Assembly (NCBI GenBank): GCA_963715045.1
Contig: CAVQRC010000016.1
Coordinates: forward strand, 224,212 to 288,211
Direction: 5' to 3'
From: CAVQRC01 sp963715045
GTDB lineage: Bacteria; Planctomycetota; Planctomycetia; Pirellulales; Lacipirellulaceae
DNA: 64,000 nucleotides
Shown: positions 9,588-18,100 of the stretch, in pieces
Position numbering within the stretch: position 1 is the stretch's first letter
Layout of the letters: the number at the start of each line of letters is the position of its first letter
Translations under genes and position numbers: made by a program
The notes under the pieces: model-generated
Database searches by the model: none
Told to the model about the DNA's origin: nothing
Seen by the model: only the letters and a program-made list of their open reading frames with translations

Positions 9588-11354
9588 ATGCCGAACGCCG
9601 GCCGAGAGAAACCGGATCGCGGGCTCGTCCTCAAGCGGCAACTGGCCGCCTGCACGGCCTTTCTGGTCCTTCTGGCGATCGTTGTCGGGACTCTGTACTG
9701 GCAGGATCGTCGGCGGGAATGGACACTCCGTAGCGAGCAGGCCAAACACCGCCTGGACACGGCGTTTACGCTCGTTACCCGAGAGCTGGAGCGAGTGCGG
9801 GCCGATATCCTGTTTCTGGCCGACCAGCAGGCCGTACGCCATTTCGCCGCCGGCCAGGTGAAGGAGAAAGCGGCGATCGAAGCCGAATACGTCGATTTCC
9901 TTCGCCGCAAGACGACGTACGATCAGATTCGGCTGCTCGATCTCCAAGGCCGCGAAGCCATTCGCGTGAACTTCGACGACCTCCACCCGGTAGCGGTACC
10001 TGCATCCGAGTTGCAGGACAAATCGGATCGCTACTACTTCCGGGATGCCCTCTCTCTCGCCGCCGGCGAGGTGGCCGTGTCGGACTTTGATCTGAATCTC
10101 GAGCATGGCCAGGTAGAGCAACCGCTTAAGCCGGTAATCCGCTTCACGACCCCCATCGTCGACGATCAGAGTCACACCCGAGCGATCCTGGTGCTCAACT
10201 ATCTGGGCAGTCAGCTCCTGAGTGAACTGGTAAACCCGTCGCTGCCCGGAGCCACGATTCTCCTGCGTCACGACGGACACTACCTTCGCGGTTTGCACCA
10301 AGAGGACGCCTGGGGCTGGCTGCTGGGTCACGACCGCACGTTCGCCCGCCAGTTCCCTGCCGAGTGGGCCAGGATCGACGATCTCACGGACTGCGCGCTG
10401 ACGTCCAACGGAGCATTTGCCGCCAGGCGGATCTGGCTCGCTCAGCCCACCGCCGCAGACGGCGACCACCACGAATCCACCACCAACCGCGAGTCGATCG
10501 TACTCGTATCGTACGTACCACGAAGCCAGGTCTTCGTGGCGTCCGGCGAACTGCTCCAGCGGCTGCTGCTGGTCGCCGGCTGTATTTTCGTCCCGCTCGT
10601 CGTGTTCACGAGATTCTGGGCGACTGCGGTCGCGAGCCGCGAGATCCAAGGGCGACGAATAGCCCAATCCGAGGAGCGGCTCCGCGAACTGTCGGCGCGA
10701 TTATTGCGGATCCAGGAGGACGAGCGGCGGGCCATTTCCCGCGAGATTCACGACGAGCTCGGCCAGCAGGTGACGGCGATCAACCTGGACCTGAAGCTGG
10801 CTGATCGCAATCTCGAGACAGGCAAGGCTCGGCCCCATCTCGAACGAGCCATTGGAGAGAATGCGGAACTGCTCAAGTCGCTGCATGCATTCGCCACGCG
10901 GGTGCGGCCGGCCGTGCTGGATGACCTGGGGTTATTCGACGCCATCGAGAGTCACATGTGGGAGTTTCAAGAACGGACCAGGATCGACGTTGACGTCGAT
11001 CTCTCTGCCCGGCTGGGTGAGCTACCCGACGATGTCGCCGATCACGTCTACCGGCTGCTCCAGGAATCGCTGAACAATGTCGCCAAGCACGCCGACGCAC
11101 GGCGGGTGAGCGTACGTCTCGCGTTCGACGAAACGGCAGCGGGCAATCTACGCCTGGTGGTTTCCGACGATGGCCGCGGCTACGACAATGGCGAAGCGAA
11201 GAAAGACCGGCTGGGTCTGGTCGGGATGCAGGAACGGGTCGACCTGCTGGGGGGCACATTGCAGCTCGATTCAAGCATCGACGTCGGAACGCGAGTCGAA
11301 ATTGTGCTGCCGCTGGAGCATCGAGTTTCCCAGATGCGGGAAATAGCCGAATGA
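9588..11354 (+). CDS. Membrane sensor histidine kinase, NarL/HisKA_3 type
   Basis: 588 residues. A cytoplasmic start leads to TM1 (LAACTAFLVLLAIVVGTLYW), a periplasmic part of about 280 residues with cache-like features, and TM2 (LLQRLLLVAGCIFVPLVVF). The kinase core follows: the H box RAISREIHDELGQQV with the phosphorylated His, then ESLNNVAKHADA (N box) and DDGRGYD, GLVGMQERVDLLGG (G boxes). ATG 9588 (MPNAGREK) is preferred to the TTG at 9546, which would add 14 odd residues. The stop overlaps the response regulator start (ATGA), so the pair is translationally coupled. The signal is unknown; it may control the cytochrome genes upstream. Confidence 0.88.
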   Translation: MPNAGREKPDRGLVLKRQLAACTAFLVLLAIVVGTLYWQDRRREWTLRSEQAKHRLDTAFTLVTRELERVRADILFLADQQAVRHFAAGQVKEKAAIEAEYVDFLRRKTTYDQIRLLDLQGREAIRVNFDDLHPVAVPASELQDKSDRYYFRDALSLAAGEVAVSDFDLNLEHGQVEQPLKPVIRFTTPIVDDQSHTRAILVLNYLGSQLLSELVNPSLPGATILLRHDGHYLRGLHQEDAWGWLLGHDRTFARQFPAEWARIDDLTDCALTSNGAFAARRIWLAQPTAADGDHHESTTNRESIVLVSYVPRSQVFVASGELLQRLLLVAGCIFVPLVVFTRFWATAVASREIQGRRIAQSEERLRELSARLLRIQEDERRAISREIHDELGQQVTAINLDLKLADRNLETGKARPHLERAIGENAELLKSLHAFATRVRPAVLDDLGLFDAIESHMWEFQERTRIDVDVDLSARLGELPDDVADHVYRLLQESLNNVAKHADARRVSVRLAFDETAAGNLRLVVSDDGRGYDNGEAKKDRLGLVGMQERVDLLGGTLQLDSSIDVGTRVEIVLPLEHRVSQMREIAE

Positions 11355-11998
11355 AGCTGAAACCGACCCGTGTCGTGCTGGCTGACGATCATGCGATGGT
11401 TCGTGAGTCGCTTGCTCGAGTGCTCCAGGAGAGCGGCTCGGTCAGCGTTACAGGACAAGCCCGCGACGGCCTGCAACTCCTGGAAATCATCCGCGAACAG
11501 CAACCCGACTGCGTCGTGCTCGATTACTCAATGCCGGGGCTCGATGCACCGGCCGTCATTGAACAGCTCACCACGAAGTACAAATCGCTGAAGATTCTGG
11601 TCCTGACCGTCCACGAGAACGTGCATTACGCGGTCCGGGCACTCGAGGCCGGCGCCCACGGTTACATGATTAAATCGGCCGCCGTCGAAGAGCTGGTCGA
11701 GGCCATCACCGCCGTCTGCGGAGGCGAAGTCTATCTCTCTCCCCATGTCTCGCGCGATGTATGGTTGCAGTTGCGGCGACCGAAGCGGGAGCGACTGGGC
11801 CTCGAATCGCTGTCGCAGCGGGAGTTCGATGTCCTGCGAATCCTGGGGGGCGGTGCCAGCCTGCAACAATGCGCCGAGCAACTGCAAGTGACGACGAGTA
11901 CGATATCCACGTACCGTTCGCGGATTCTCGAGAAGCTGCAGCTCTCGGGTACTGCGGAGCTCATCCGGTTCGCGATCGAGCATCGGATCCAGGGCTGA
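11351..11998 (+). CDS. Response regulator, NarL/FixJ (LuxR-type HTH)
   Basis: 215 residues. The receiver begins TRVVLADDHAMVRESLARVL with the acidic pair; the phosphorylated Asp lies in DCVVLDYSMPG; the conserved Lys is in GYMIKSA. The C-terminal GerE domain reads LSQREFDVLRILGGGASLQQCAEQL and TTSTISTYRSRILEKL, which is the DNA-recognition helix region. It is the partner of the overlapping histidine kinase and should act as a cytoplasmic transcription factor. No intergenic promoter exists between the two genes. Confidence 0.92.
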   Translation: MKLKPTRVVLADDHAMVRESLARVLQESGSVSVTGQARDGLQLLEIIREQQPDCVVLDYSMPGLDAPAVIEQLTTKYKSLKILVLTVHENVHYAVRALEAGAHGYMIKSAAVEELVEAITAVCGGEVYLSPHVSRDVWLQLRRPKRERLGLESLSQREFDVLRILGGGASLQQCAEQLQVTTSTISTYRSRILEKLQLSGTAELIRFAIEHRIQG

Positions 11999-12207
11999 CA
12001 GCCCGGGCAGACCGCCTGTAGCGACCGTTAAGGCCGTCGCCATCAGTCGCTGTGAATGCGGCCGACGCACCCACGGTTTCCTCTGACGCGTTTTTGATCA
12101 CGACCCTGACTTCATCCGTTCGCTGATCTACCTGGAACGATCCGCAGCGGGGCATCTGACAATTTCGGCCACGCGCATGCGCCGCCCCTTCTGGTCGATA
12201 TGCCCTG

Positions 12208-12928
12208 CTAAGCAATCACTCGTGTCGCTTCCAGTTCAACGGCCCTGGGAAACAGGATGTTGTTTTCCTTGTGAACGTGCTGGTGCATGTTGACCTCCAA
12301 TTCGCGGAGTCCGTCGAGCATCGCGCGGTACGTATTACAGGCGTCTTCGGGAACTTGATAGGCGCTGGTCAGGGTCCTGATGCTCGCCAGGGCCACGCCC
12401 GCGTTGTCGTGTTCGTGCTCCATCATGCCGATCGGATTGGCGACCGTGCCAAATGGAAACGCGGGAGCGTCGGCCGACTGCTCGAGTTGACGAATGGCGG
12501 GGAACAGAATCCGCTCCTCCTTGAACATGTGAGGTTCAAGTTCGGCACGCAGTTCGGCGAACACCTGTTGGAGCCTGTGCAACTCCCGGTGCGACTCGCT
12601 GTGTGCGGCCGACCACCTTGGCGATCATTTCGGTCAGCCGCGGCAGTTCGCGGTTGAGGTACGCATGATGCGTCTGCTCGATGTGGTCGCACAAGTCGGC
12701 CAGCGGTGCGATGAGCCAATCCCGCGTTGGTTCATCGTCCCTGTGGATGGCCTGTTGAAGTTGCGCGACGACCTGTTGCGGATCAAGCTGACGATCCCAG
12801 CAAGCTTGTTCCAGCGACTTTCCGCCACCGCAGCAATAGTCAATCTGCAACGATTCAAAGACACGGGATGTTTGTGGATTCGCCGCGACCCATTGGCCGA
12901 CGGAAGTGTTCAAATTGGATTGTGTCAT
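12208..12928 (-). CDS. ric: Iron-sulfur cluster repair di-iron protein Ric/ScdA/YtfE, one frameshift
   Basis: Start ATG 12928 is set by AAGGAG eight bases upstream. The N-terminal DUF542 domain has the double cysteine (QIDYCCGGGKSLEQAC). It continues IEQTHHAYLNRELPRLTEMIAKVV, then in the next frame AAHSESHRELHRLQQVF and MFKEERILFPAI, MMEHEHDN and HQHVHKENNILFPRA, the hemerythrin-like His/Glu ligands of a di-iron site. One extra G near 12614 (GGTCGGCCGC) causes the break. Ric proteins repair Fe-S clusters damaged by nitric oxide or oxidants in the cytoplasm. It lies 36 bp downstream of the NO reductase gene on the same strand, which fits a NO-response operon. Confidence 0.9.
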
Positions 12929-12964
12929 GGAACGCTCCTTGGCGTGTTTCAGCATGGTGATTCT

Positions 12965-15235
12965 TTAGCTGCCAATTCTCAACGCGTGCCTGGTGTCGGG
13001 TGGTGTATGTCTGCTCCGAAAGGAATGTCCTGTTTTCAGTCCGGCCACGAATACCACGAGCGCCACGGCACCGAGGAAGAACACCGTGTCGCCAGGAACT
13101 CGCATCCACCGCAGATTCTGCATCAGCGGAGTCTGCATGAATTCGGGGCTGCGGGCGTACCAATAGCCGTGCTCGACCGACGCCCAGGTCTGCATCAGAC
13201 CAACCGGCAACAGGCTCAGCACGCACATCGCCATCAGCCCGCCGTTCAACGCACCAGAACGAGAACCGCAACAAGCCCGTCTTTCCATTCGACGGCCGGG
13301 AATCAAGACTCGCAGGCAGACGAGCATCAGGCCGATGCCCAGCATTCCGTAGACGCCGAACAGTGCGGCGTGACCGTGCAGCGGCGTCGTGTTGAGGCCC
13401 TGCATGTAGTAGAGCGCGATCGGCGGGTTGATCATGAAGCCGAACAGTCCGGCTCCGACCATGTTCCAGAACGCGACGGAGATGAAGAAATAGATGGGCC
13501 ACTTGTATCGCTGGACCCACGGCGAGGTTCTCGAACGTCGCAGGTCTTCCATCGCGTCGAAGCCGACCAGAACCAGCGGGACGACTTCCAACGCACTGAA
13601 GACCGAACCCCAGGCCAGCGCCACGGTCGGCGTCCCGGAAAAGTACAGATGATGGCAGGTTCCGATGATGCCGCCCGACAGAAAGATCGTGGCCGAGAGC
13701 AATGCCGCGGCCGCCGCAATGCCCGGTCGAATCAGATTCAACCGCATGAAGATGAACGCGATGACGGTCGTCGCGAAGACTTCGAAGAATCCTTCGACCC
13801 ACAGATGAACGACCCACCATCGCCAGTACTCGACAATCGACAGGTGCGTATGCTGCCCCCACGTCAAGCCGGCTCCATAGAACAGGGCGATGGCGGCCGT
13901 CGAGACGGCCAACAGCGCCACCAGCTGTTTTTGCTCGCCTTGTTTTCGCAGCGCGGGCCGCAGCACGCGAATCATCAGGAACAGCCACAGCAGCAGGCCG
14001 ACGAACAGCGCGATCTGCCACACGCGTCCCAGGTCCACGTATTCGTAGCCCTGATGACCGAAATAGAACGACACCGTATCGGACATCTTGTTGTGGATGC
14101 TCAGCCACTCGCCGGTCAACGAACCGACGACGACCAGCAACAACGCCAGAAACAGGATGTTGACACCCAGTCGTTGTCCCTTCGGCTCCTGCTCGCTGAC
14201 CAACGGACCGATGAACAGTCCTGCCGCCAGCCAGGCGGTGGCGATCCAGAACAGGCCCGATTTGAATGTGCCACGTTCGCGTCACGCTGTACGGCAGCCA
14301 CTCGGAAAGCGGGAAGCCGTAGAATCCGTCGCCTTCCACGCCGTAATGCGCGGTGACGACTCCCAGCAGCATCTGCAACAAGAATCAGGGCCGAGACGAC
14401 CCAGAAGTATTTGATCGTCGCCCGCTGCGACGGCGTGGCTTCCCAGCGGCCGAGCGGATCGGATTCGGGTGCGACCGGTTCCTCCTCTTCGCTGCGGCGC
14501 GACGCATACCACCACGCCATCGCCGAGATTCCGGCCAGCAGCATGATGATGCTGACGCCGGTCCAGACGACCGCTTCGCCGGTCGGCCGATTCGCCACCA
14601 GCGGCTCGTAGGGCCAGTTGTTGGTGTAGCTGATATGGTCGTCGGGCCGGTTGGTCGATGCGGCCCACGACGACCAGAAGAAGAAGGCCGACAGCTGCTT
14701 CAATCGATGCTGAATCTGTAACGGCTCCGGCCGGAATTGCGTAGTCCGGACTTGCCGTTGGAAAACACATCCGAGTAATGCGCGAGATTCGACTGAAACG
14801 CGTCGGCTCGAATCGGATCAATCGTGATCGTCCCGGTTGCCGGATCGAACGTATTGGTCCGCATCAGCTTCGCCAGCCGACCACTGAGTTGGGCTTGTCG
14901 CTCTTCGTCGAGCTCCTCGTAGTCGGCGCCGAATTCGTCATTCGCCCAGCGGTCGAGAATGAACACCGCCTCGCGATGCAGCCAATCGGCCGTCCAGTCG
15001 GGCGCCACATAGCTTCCGTGCCCCCAGATCGAACCGACTTCCATCCCGCCCAGCGATTGCCAGACGTTCTGCCCGGCCTGGATCTCGCCGTCGTCGATAA
15101 CGACCTGCCCATCGGTCGTGACGACCTTGTCCGGCAATCGGCGGGAGCTTCCTGATAAATCCGCGCCCCAATCCAGCCGAGAACCGCAAACGAAACGACC
15201 ATCACCATTCCGAACAGAATCCACAGTCGCTTCAT
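12965..15235 (-). CDS. norB: Quinol-dependent nitric oxide reductase (qNor/NorZ), five frameshifts
   Basis: Five consecutive minus frames join into one protein of about 755 residues. N-terminus: MKRLWILFGMVMVVSFAVLG helix, then LPDKVVTTDGQVVIDDGEIQAGQNVWQ and the quinol-type periplasmic domain. It continues YAIPAGAVTD, QHRLKQLSAFFFWSSWAA, YFWVVSALIL, LQMLLGVVTAHYGVEG, TWHIQIG, LFWIATAWLAAGLFIG and the catalytic HLWVEGFFEVFATT, HHLYFSGTP and HGHAALFGVYGMLG. The enzyme reduces 2 NO to N2O in the inner membrane using quinol. Breaks are near 14280, 14370, 14712, 14748 and 15148; each needs one base. It is divergent from the Rrf2 regulator across an inverted operator. Confidence 0.9.
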
Positions 15236-15276
15236 GTCATCCCTCGCAACCTTACGAACCGACTCGTCGCGGACAA

Positions 15277-15336
15277 ATCCTACACGTCCATGTGCAGAAT
15301 TCTATGACTTGAATTATGCATGTCAAGGTGTAGGAT
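15277..15336. promoter_or_regulatory. Imperfect 26-bp inverted repeat: predicted operator between norB and the Rrf2 gene
   Basis: Left arm 15277-15302 and right arm 15311-15336 match in inverted orientation at 20 of 26 positions, with an 8-bp spacer. Shared blocks are ATCCTACAC at the outer ends and TGCA-N-AATTC at the inner ends. The inner part (ATGCATAATT) resembles NsrR half sites (AAGATGCATTT type). It is 41 bp from the norB start and 17 bp from the Rrf2 start, so binding would cover both promoters. The regulator assignment is inferred. Confidence 0.7.
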
Positions 15337-15353
15337 GCGGCCGGAGAGTGAAC

Positions 15354-15806
15354 ATGTTACCGAAGACTGCTGAATACGCCCTGCGAGTCGATCGTCTGGT
15401 TGGCGCGCAAGCCCGACGAGGCGGAATCTGCCGACCAGCTGGCCAAAGCCATCACGCGTTCCCAGGCGGTACCTTCACAAGGTCTTGCAGGATCTGGTCA
15501 AAGGCGGGGCTCGTCCGATCGCAATCGGGACCTGGCGGGGGCTACCGGCTGGATCGTGCGGCTGACGGAATCACGATTCTCGACGTGATCAACGCGGTCG
15601 GTTCGATCGAACGCATCCGCACCTGTCCACTCGGCCTCGAATCGCACACCAGTCTCTGCCCGCTGCATCAGGAACTCGACAAGGCATACGCCGCCATGGA
15701 AGCAGCCTTCTCACGAGTCACGGTCGCCCAGGTGCTCAACCAACCAGACCGGATCTCGCCCCTGTGCGAGGTGACAGGTCTTCTCAATGAACAGGAATTG
15801 CAATGA
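15354..15806 (+). CDS. Rrf2-family regulator (NsrR/IscR-like), several frameshifts
   Basis: The start MLPKTAEYALR at 15354 is the standard Rrf2 N-terminus. Similarity then moves through frames: IVWLARKPDEAESADQLAKAI, VPRRYLHKVLQDLVK and GLVRSQSGPGGGYRLDRAADGITILDVINAVG, which are the winged-helix and wing. Breaks lie near 15390, 15450 and 15507. The C-terminal half has Cys in RTCPLGLESHTSLCPLH, the likely Fe-S ligands. Rrf2 proteins of this kind sense NO or redox state and repress NO-reductase and repair genes. The stop overlaps the next gene by 4 bp (ATGA). Divergence from norB and ric supports a NsrR-like job. Confidence 0.8.
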   Translation: MLPKTAEYALRVDRLVGAQARRGGICRPAGQSHHAFPGGTFTRSCRIWSKAGLVRSQSGPGGGYRLDRAADGITILDVINAVGSIERIRTCPLGLESHTSLCPLHQELDKAYAAMEAAFSRVTVAQVLNQPDRISPLCEVTGLLNEQELQ

Positions 15807-16363
15807 AGAGGAAGAAACTTTTGTGTCCCGCCGTCTGCGTCGCAATCGCGCTCGCGAGCATCGCCGTGTCAAGGTCGGGTAATACTCGCATGGCGACCGC
15901 CGCAGAAACACAAACCGCGACCCAGCCCGACGAGGCTGCTCTCAATCGGTCCCGCAAGACGACTCAAACACTCGACAACATTTTCAAGCAGGCGATCGTG
16001 CTGATTACCGACAAGTACGTTCACGACGAGGACGACTTTGCCGCAGGAAGCGCTGCGGTCCTGCTGTTTGAGAACGTTTCGAAGTCCGGCGACAACAAGA
16101 TTCGGCTGATTGACGCGACCGGCGAACCTCACGACCCGGATAACGTTGCGAAAGACGACTTCGAGCGCGAGGCCATCAAGCAGCTCAAGTCGGGCGCGAA
16201 GCTACACGAGCAAGTCGTCAGCGTCGACGGAAAGCCGATGTTGCGAACCGTCACGCCTGTCCCCGTCGTGATGCAGAAATGCGTCATGTGCCACGCGCAT
16301 TACGCCGACGCGAAGGAGGGAGAACCCATCGGAGCGATCAGCTACACGGTGCCGATCGAGTGA
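15803..16363 (+). CDS. Tll0287-like (DUF3365) c-heme protein
   Basis: 186 residues with an N-terminal signal or anchor (LLCPAVCVAIALASIAVS). The body contains the Tll0287-like/DUF3365 fold with KQLKSGAKLHEQVVSVDGKPMLRTVTPV and a single heme site CVMCH at about residue 157, followed by GEPIGAISYTVPIE. Such domains bind one c-type heme and are found as redox or gas sensors in the periplasm. It overlaps the Rrf2 regulator by 4 bp and faces the NO reductase across the operator, so a role in NO or redox sensing is plausible. No transmembrane kinase part is attached. Confidence 0.82.
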   Translation: MKRKKLLCPAVCVAIALASIAVSRSGNTRMATAAETQTATQPDEAALNRSRKTTQTLDNIFKQAIVLITDKYVHDEDDFAAGSAAVLLFENVSKSGDNKIRLIDATGEPHDPDNVAKDDFEREAIKQLKSGAKLHEQVVSVDGKPMLRTVTPVPVVMQKCVMCHAHYADAKEGEPIGAISYTVPIE

Positions 16364-16448
16364 CCCCAGTTAGAGGTCGCTCGACACGGACTGCAGCCGC
16401 CGCTCGGTCTCGCGGATTCCGAGTGGCGGCTGCCGGCCCCGATGCCTG

Positions 16449-16474
16449 TCACGCTCGGCGAGCGTGACCCACGG
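16449..16474. repeat. Single copy of the GCTCGGCGAGC hairpin repeat
   Basis: Same element as at 7103 and 7146: TCACGCTCGGCGAGCGTGA plus CCCACGG. It lies between the convergent ends of the Tll0287-like gene and the spondin-domain gene. Confidence 0.85.
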
Positions 16475-16488
16475 CCGTGATCCATTTA

Positions 16489-17311
16489 CTATCGGCGACT
16501 GCGGGTGCCGAGCCACGAGATGGCGACGAGCGTCAGCAGCACGGCCGCGGTCGGTTCGGGCACCTGGGTGATCGTGATTCGCGCCACTGGTGTCGTGGGA
16601 CCCGGTGCCAAACCAGCTCCGATGAGTCCCACGGGTGTTCCGGTGCCTTCGAAGTTGGCCAGCCCTGGATGCATCTGAACCGTCCCGTTTTCATCCGTGG
16701 CCGTGCCACCGATCGTCGAAAAGGCGGCGCCCATCGTGTCGTTCACTTCCGTACCCGAATCCCAGATGTCACTGCCGAGAATCTCGATCACGAGTGGGCC
16801 GTTGAAGTTGCCCGCCGCATCGAACAGCTCGTAAGCGGTCCCGCTGTCGTTACCGATGAACGCGTCGTTGGAGGGGATCACCATCGAAGCAAAGCTGAAA
16901 TAGCGGTATGACGCCGGGTCCATCACAGCTTGCATGCCAGTCGCGGTTTCGCCCGTGTCGATCAATGGTGGCTGCCCGCTAACGGAACCGAAACCGGCGG
17001 GCCCGGTGATCACGCCTTGAACACGCCCTGGACCGGCGAATTCACCTTCCAACGGGGCCGTGTTCCCTTCCTCGGCGAGCTGTTCCAGCGCGTTCGAGGC
17101 AGTGCCGCCGATGTCGAACAGATCGAAGCTGCCGTCGTGCAGCCCGTACCACAACGGCGTCAGAAAGAATCCCCCCGTAGGACTGAGGTTTTCGACTTCG
17201 ATGTTCAGAGACTGGCCTTGCGATGCGGCAGGAGCGGATCCCAGTGCAATCGCAATCAACGGAATCAGCGACAGGCGATAACAGCTTAGAGGTCGAAAGC
17301 AGTAAACGCAT
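16489..17311 (-). CDS. Spondin-domain PEP-CTERM protein, one frameshift in the signal peptide
   Basis: The mature part begins LNIEVENLSPTGGFFLTPLW and GLHDGSFDLFDIGGTASNALEQLAEEG, which is the spondin_N domain pattern. The C-terminus VPEPTAAVLLTLVAISWLGTRSRR is a PEP-CTERM sorting signal, so the protein is exported and processed by exosortase. ATG 17311 has GAGGAG seven bases upstream and encodes MRLLLSTS; the signal-peptide core CYRLSLIPLIAIALGSAPA follows one frame over, so a single-base error near 17288 is likely. A TTG at 17397 opens the longer frame but has no ribosome site. About 274 residues; surface or extracellular-matrix role inferred. Confidence 0.8.
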
Positions 17312-17397
17312 CGGGAATCTCCTCGTGTCTGTTCAGTTGAAACGTGTTCGGTCGTTACTTCGTTCTCGGTGAAGGCGTCCAAAGTGCCACATGGCAA

Positions 17398-17689
17398 TCC
17401 GATCTACCGGACCTGAGCGCGCTTTCTTGCTAGCGTCAGCACTGGCTGCCTGTGGGCGGTTAGTCGAATGCGTGGAGTATCACTTACACGAAAATCCAGA
17501 AACTCGTGGAGATTCGACGGACACGTTGCCACCATCGTGCTGCCCGCCCGAGTGCGGTCGACCGTACTCGCAGCGCGGTGAGTGCGTGAATCTTCGGCGT
17601 CCCGCAATTGGGCTTGCCGCGGCCAAGGCTGTTGGGTAACTTTGCCAAACCAAATTTGCACCTCCAAAACAAATCGCGCAGATCGTGGG
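17398..17689. other. Intergenic region between divergent spondin and BlaI genes
   Basis: No supported gene, hairpin or repeat is visible here. It must contain the promoters of the minus-strand spondin gene and the plus-strand BlaI gene. A BlaI-type operator (TACA-N-TGTA dyads) was looked for by eye and not recognised with confidence. Confidence 0.5.
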
Positions 17690-18056
17690 ATGGCGAGACC
17701 GAAGCACAGGGAACTGACGGACCGAGAGCTGGAAGTGATGCGCGTGTTCTGGGACCGCCCGGACGCCACCGCCGCGGAAGCCCGAGACGCATTGTCGGCT
17801 CTAGGACCGGACCTCGCGTACGTGACGGTGGCCAATCTAGTCCGCGGGCTGCACGACAAGGGAATCCTTACCCAGCTCAATACGGAACGTCCGTTTCGCT
17901 ACCGATCGGTCCGCTCTTTCGAAGACGTTTCGAGCTCGCTGCTGAGTGATTTGCTCGACCGCGTGTTTGGAGGATCAAGAGAACTGCTCTTGCCGGCTGA
18001 TCGCAGAAGCGGCACGCGCAAGGCACTCGAGTTCCTGCCGGTTGCTCGAGGGTTGA
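17690..18056 (+). CDS. BlaI/MecI-family transcriptional regulator, one frameshift
   Basis: Starts at ATG 17690 with RELTDRELEVMRVFWDRPDATAAEARDAL, the BlaI winged helix, then AYVTVANLVRGLHDKGILTQ and the wing. After GSRELLL the frame shifts by one base near 17990 and continues RLIAEAARARHSSSCRLLEG, ending at TGA 18054-18056. That gives about 121 residues, the normal BlaI length. BlaI repressors are cleaved through a membrane M56 peptidase when a signal arrives; such a gene follows 44 bp downstream. In planctomycetes these pairs are numerous and not tied to beta-lactam resistance. Confidence 0.88.
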
Positions 18057-18100
18057 GCAGGATCGAACAGATTACATTTTGGCGGCAAGGGACGCTCACG

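Noticed and set aside
12665..14356. 563-codon open frame antisense to norB
   Set aside because: It is Gln/Arg/His-rich without domains; the minus strand encodes clear NO-reductase blocks.
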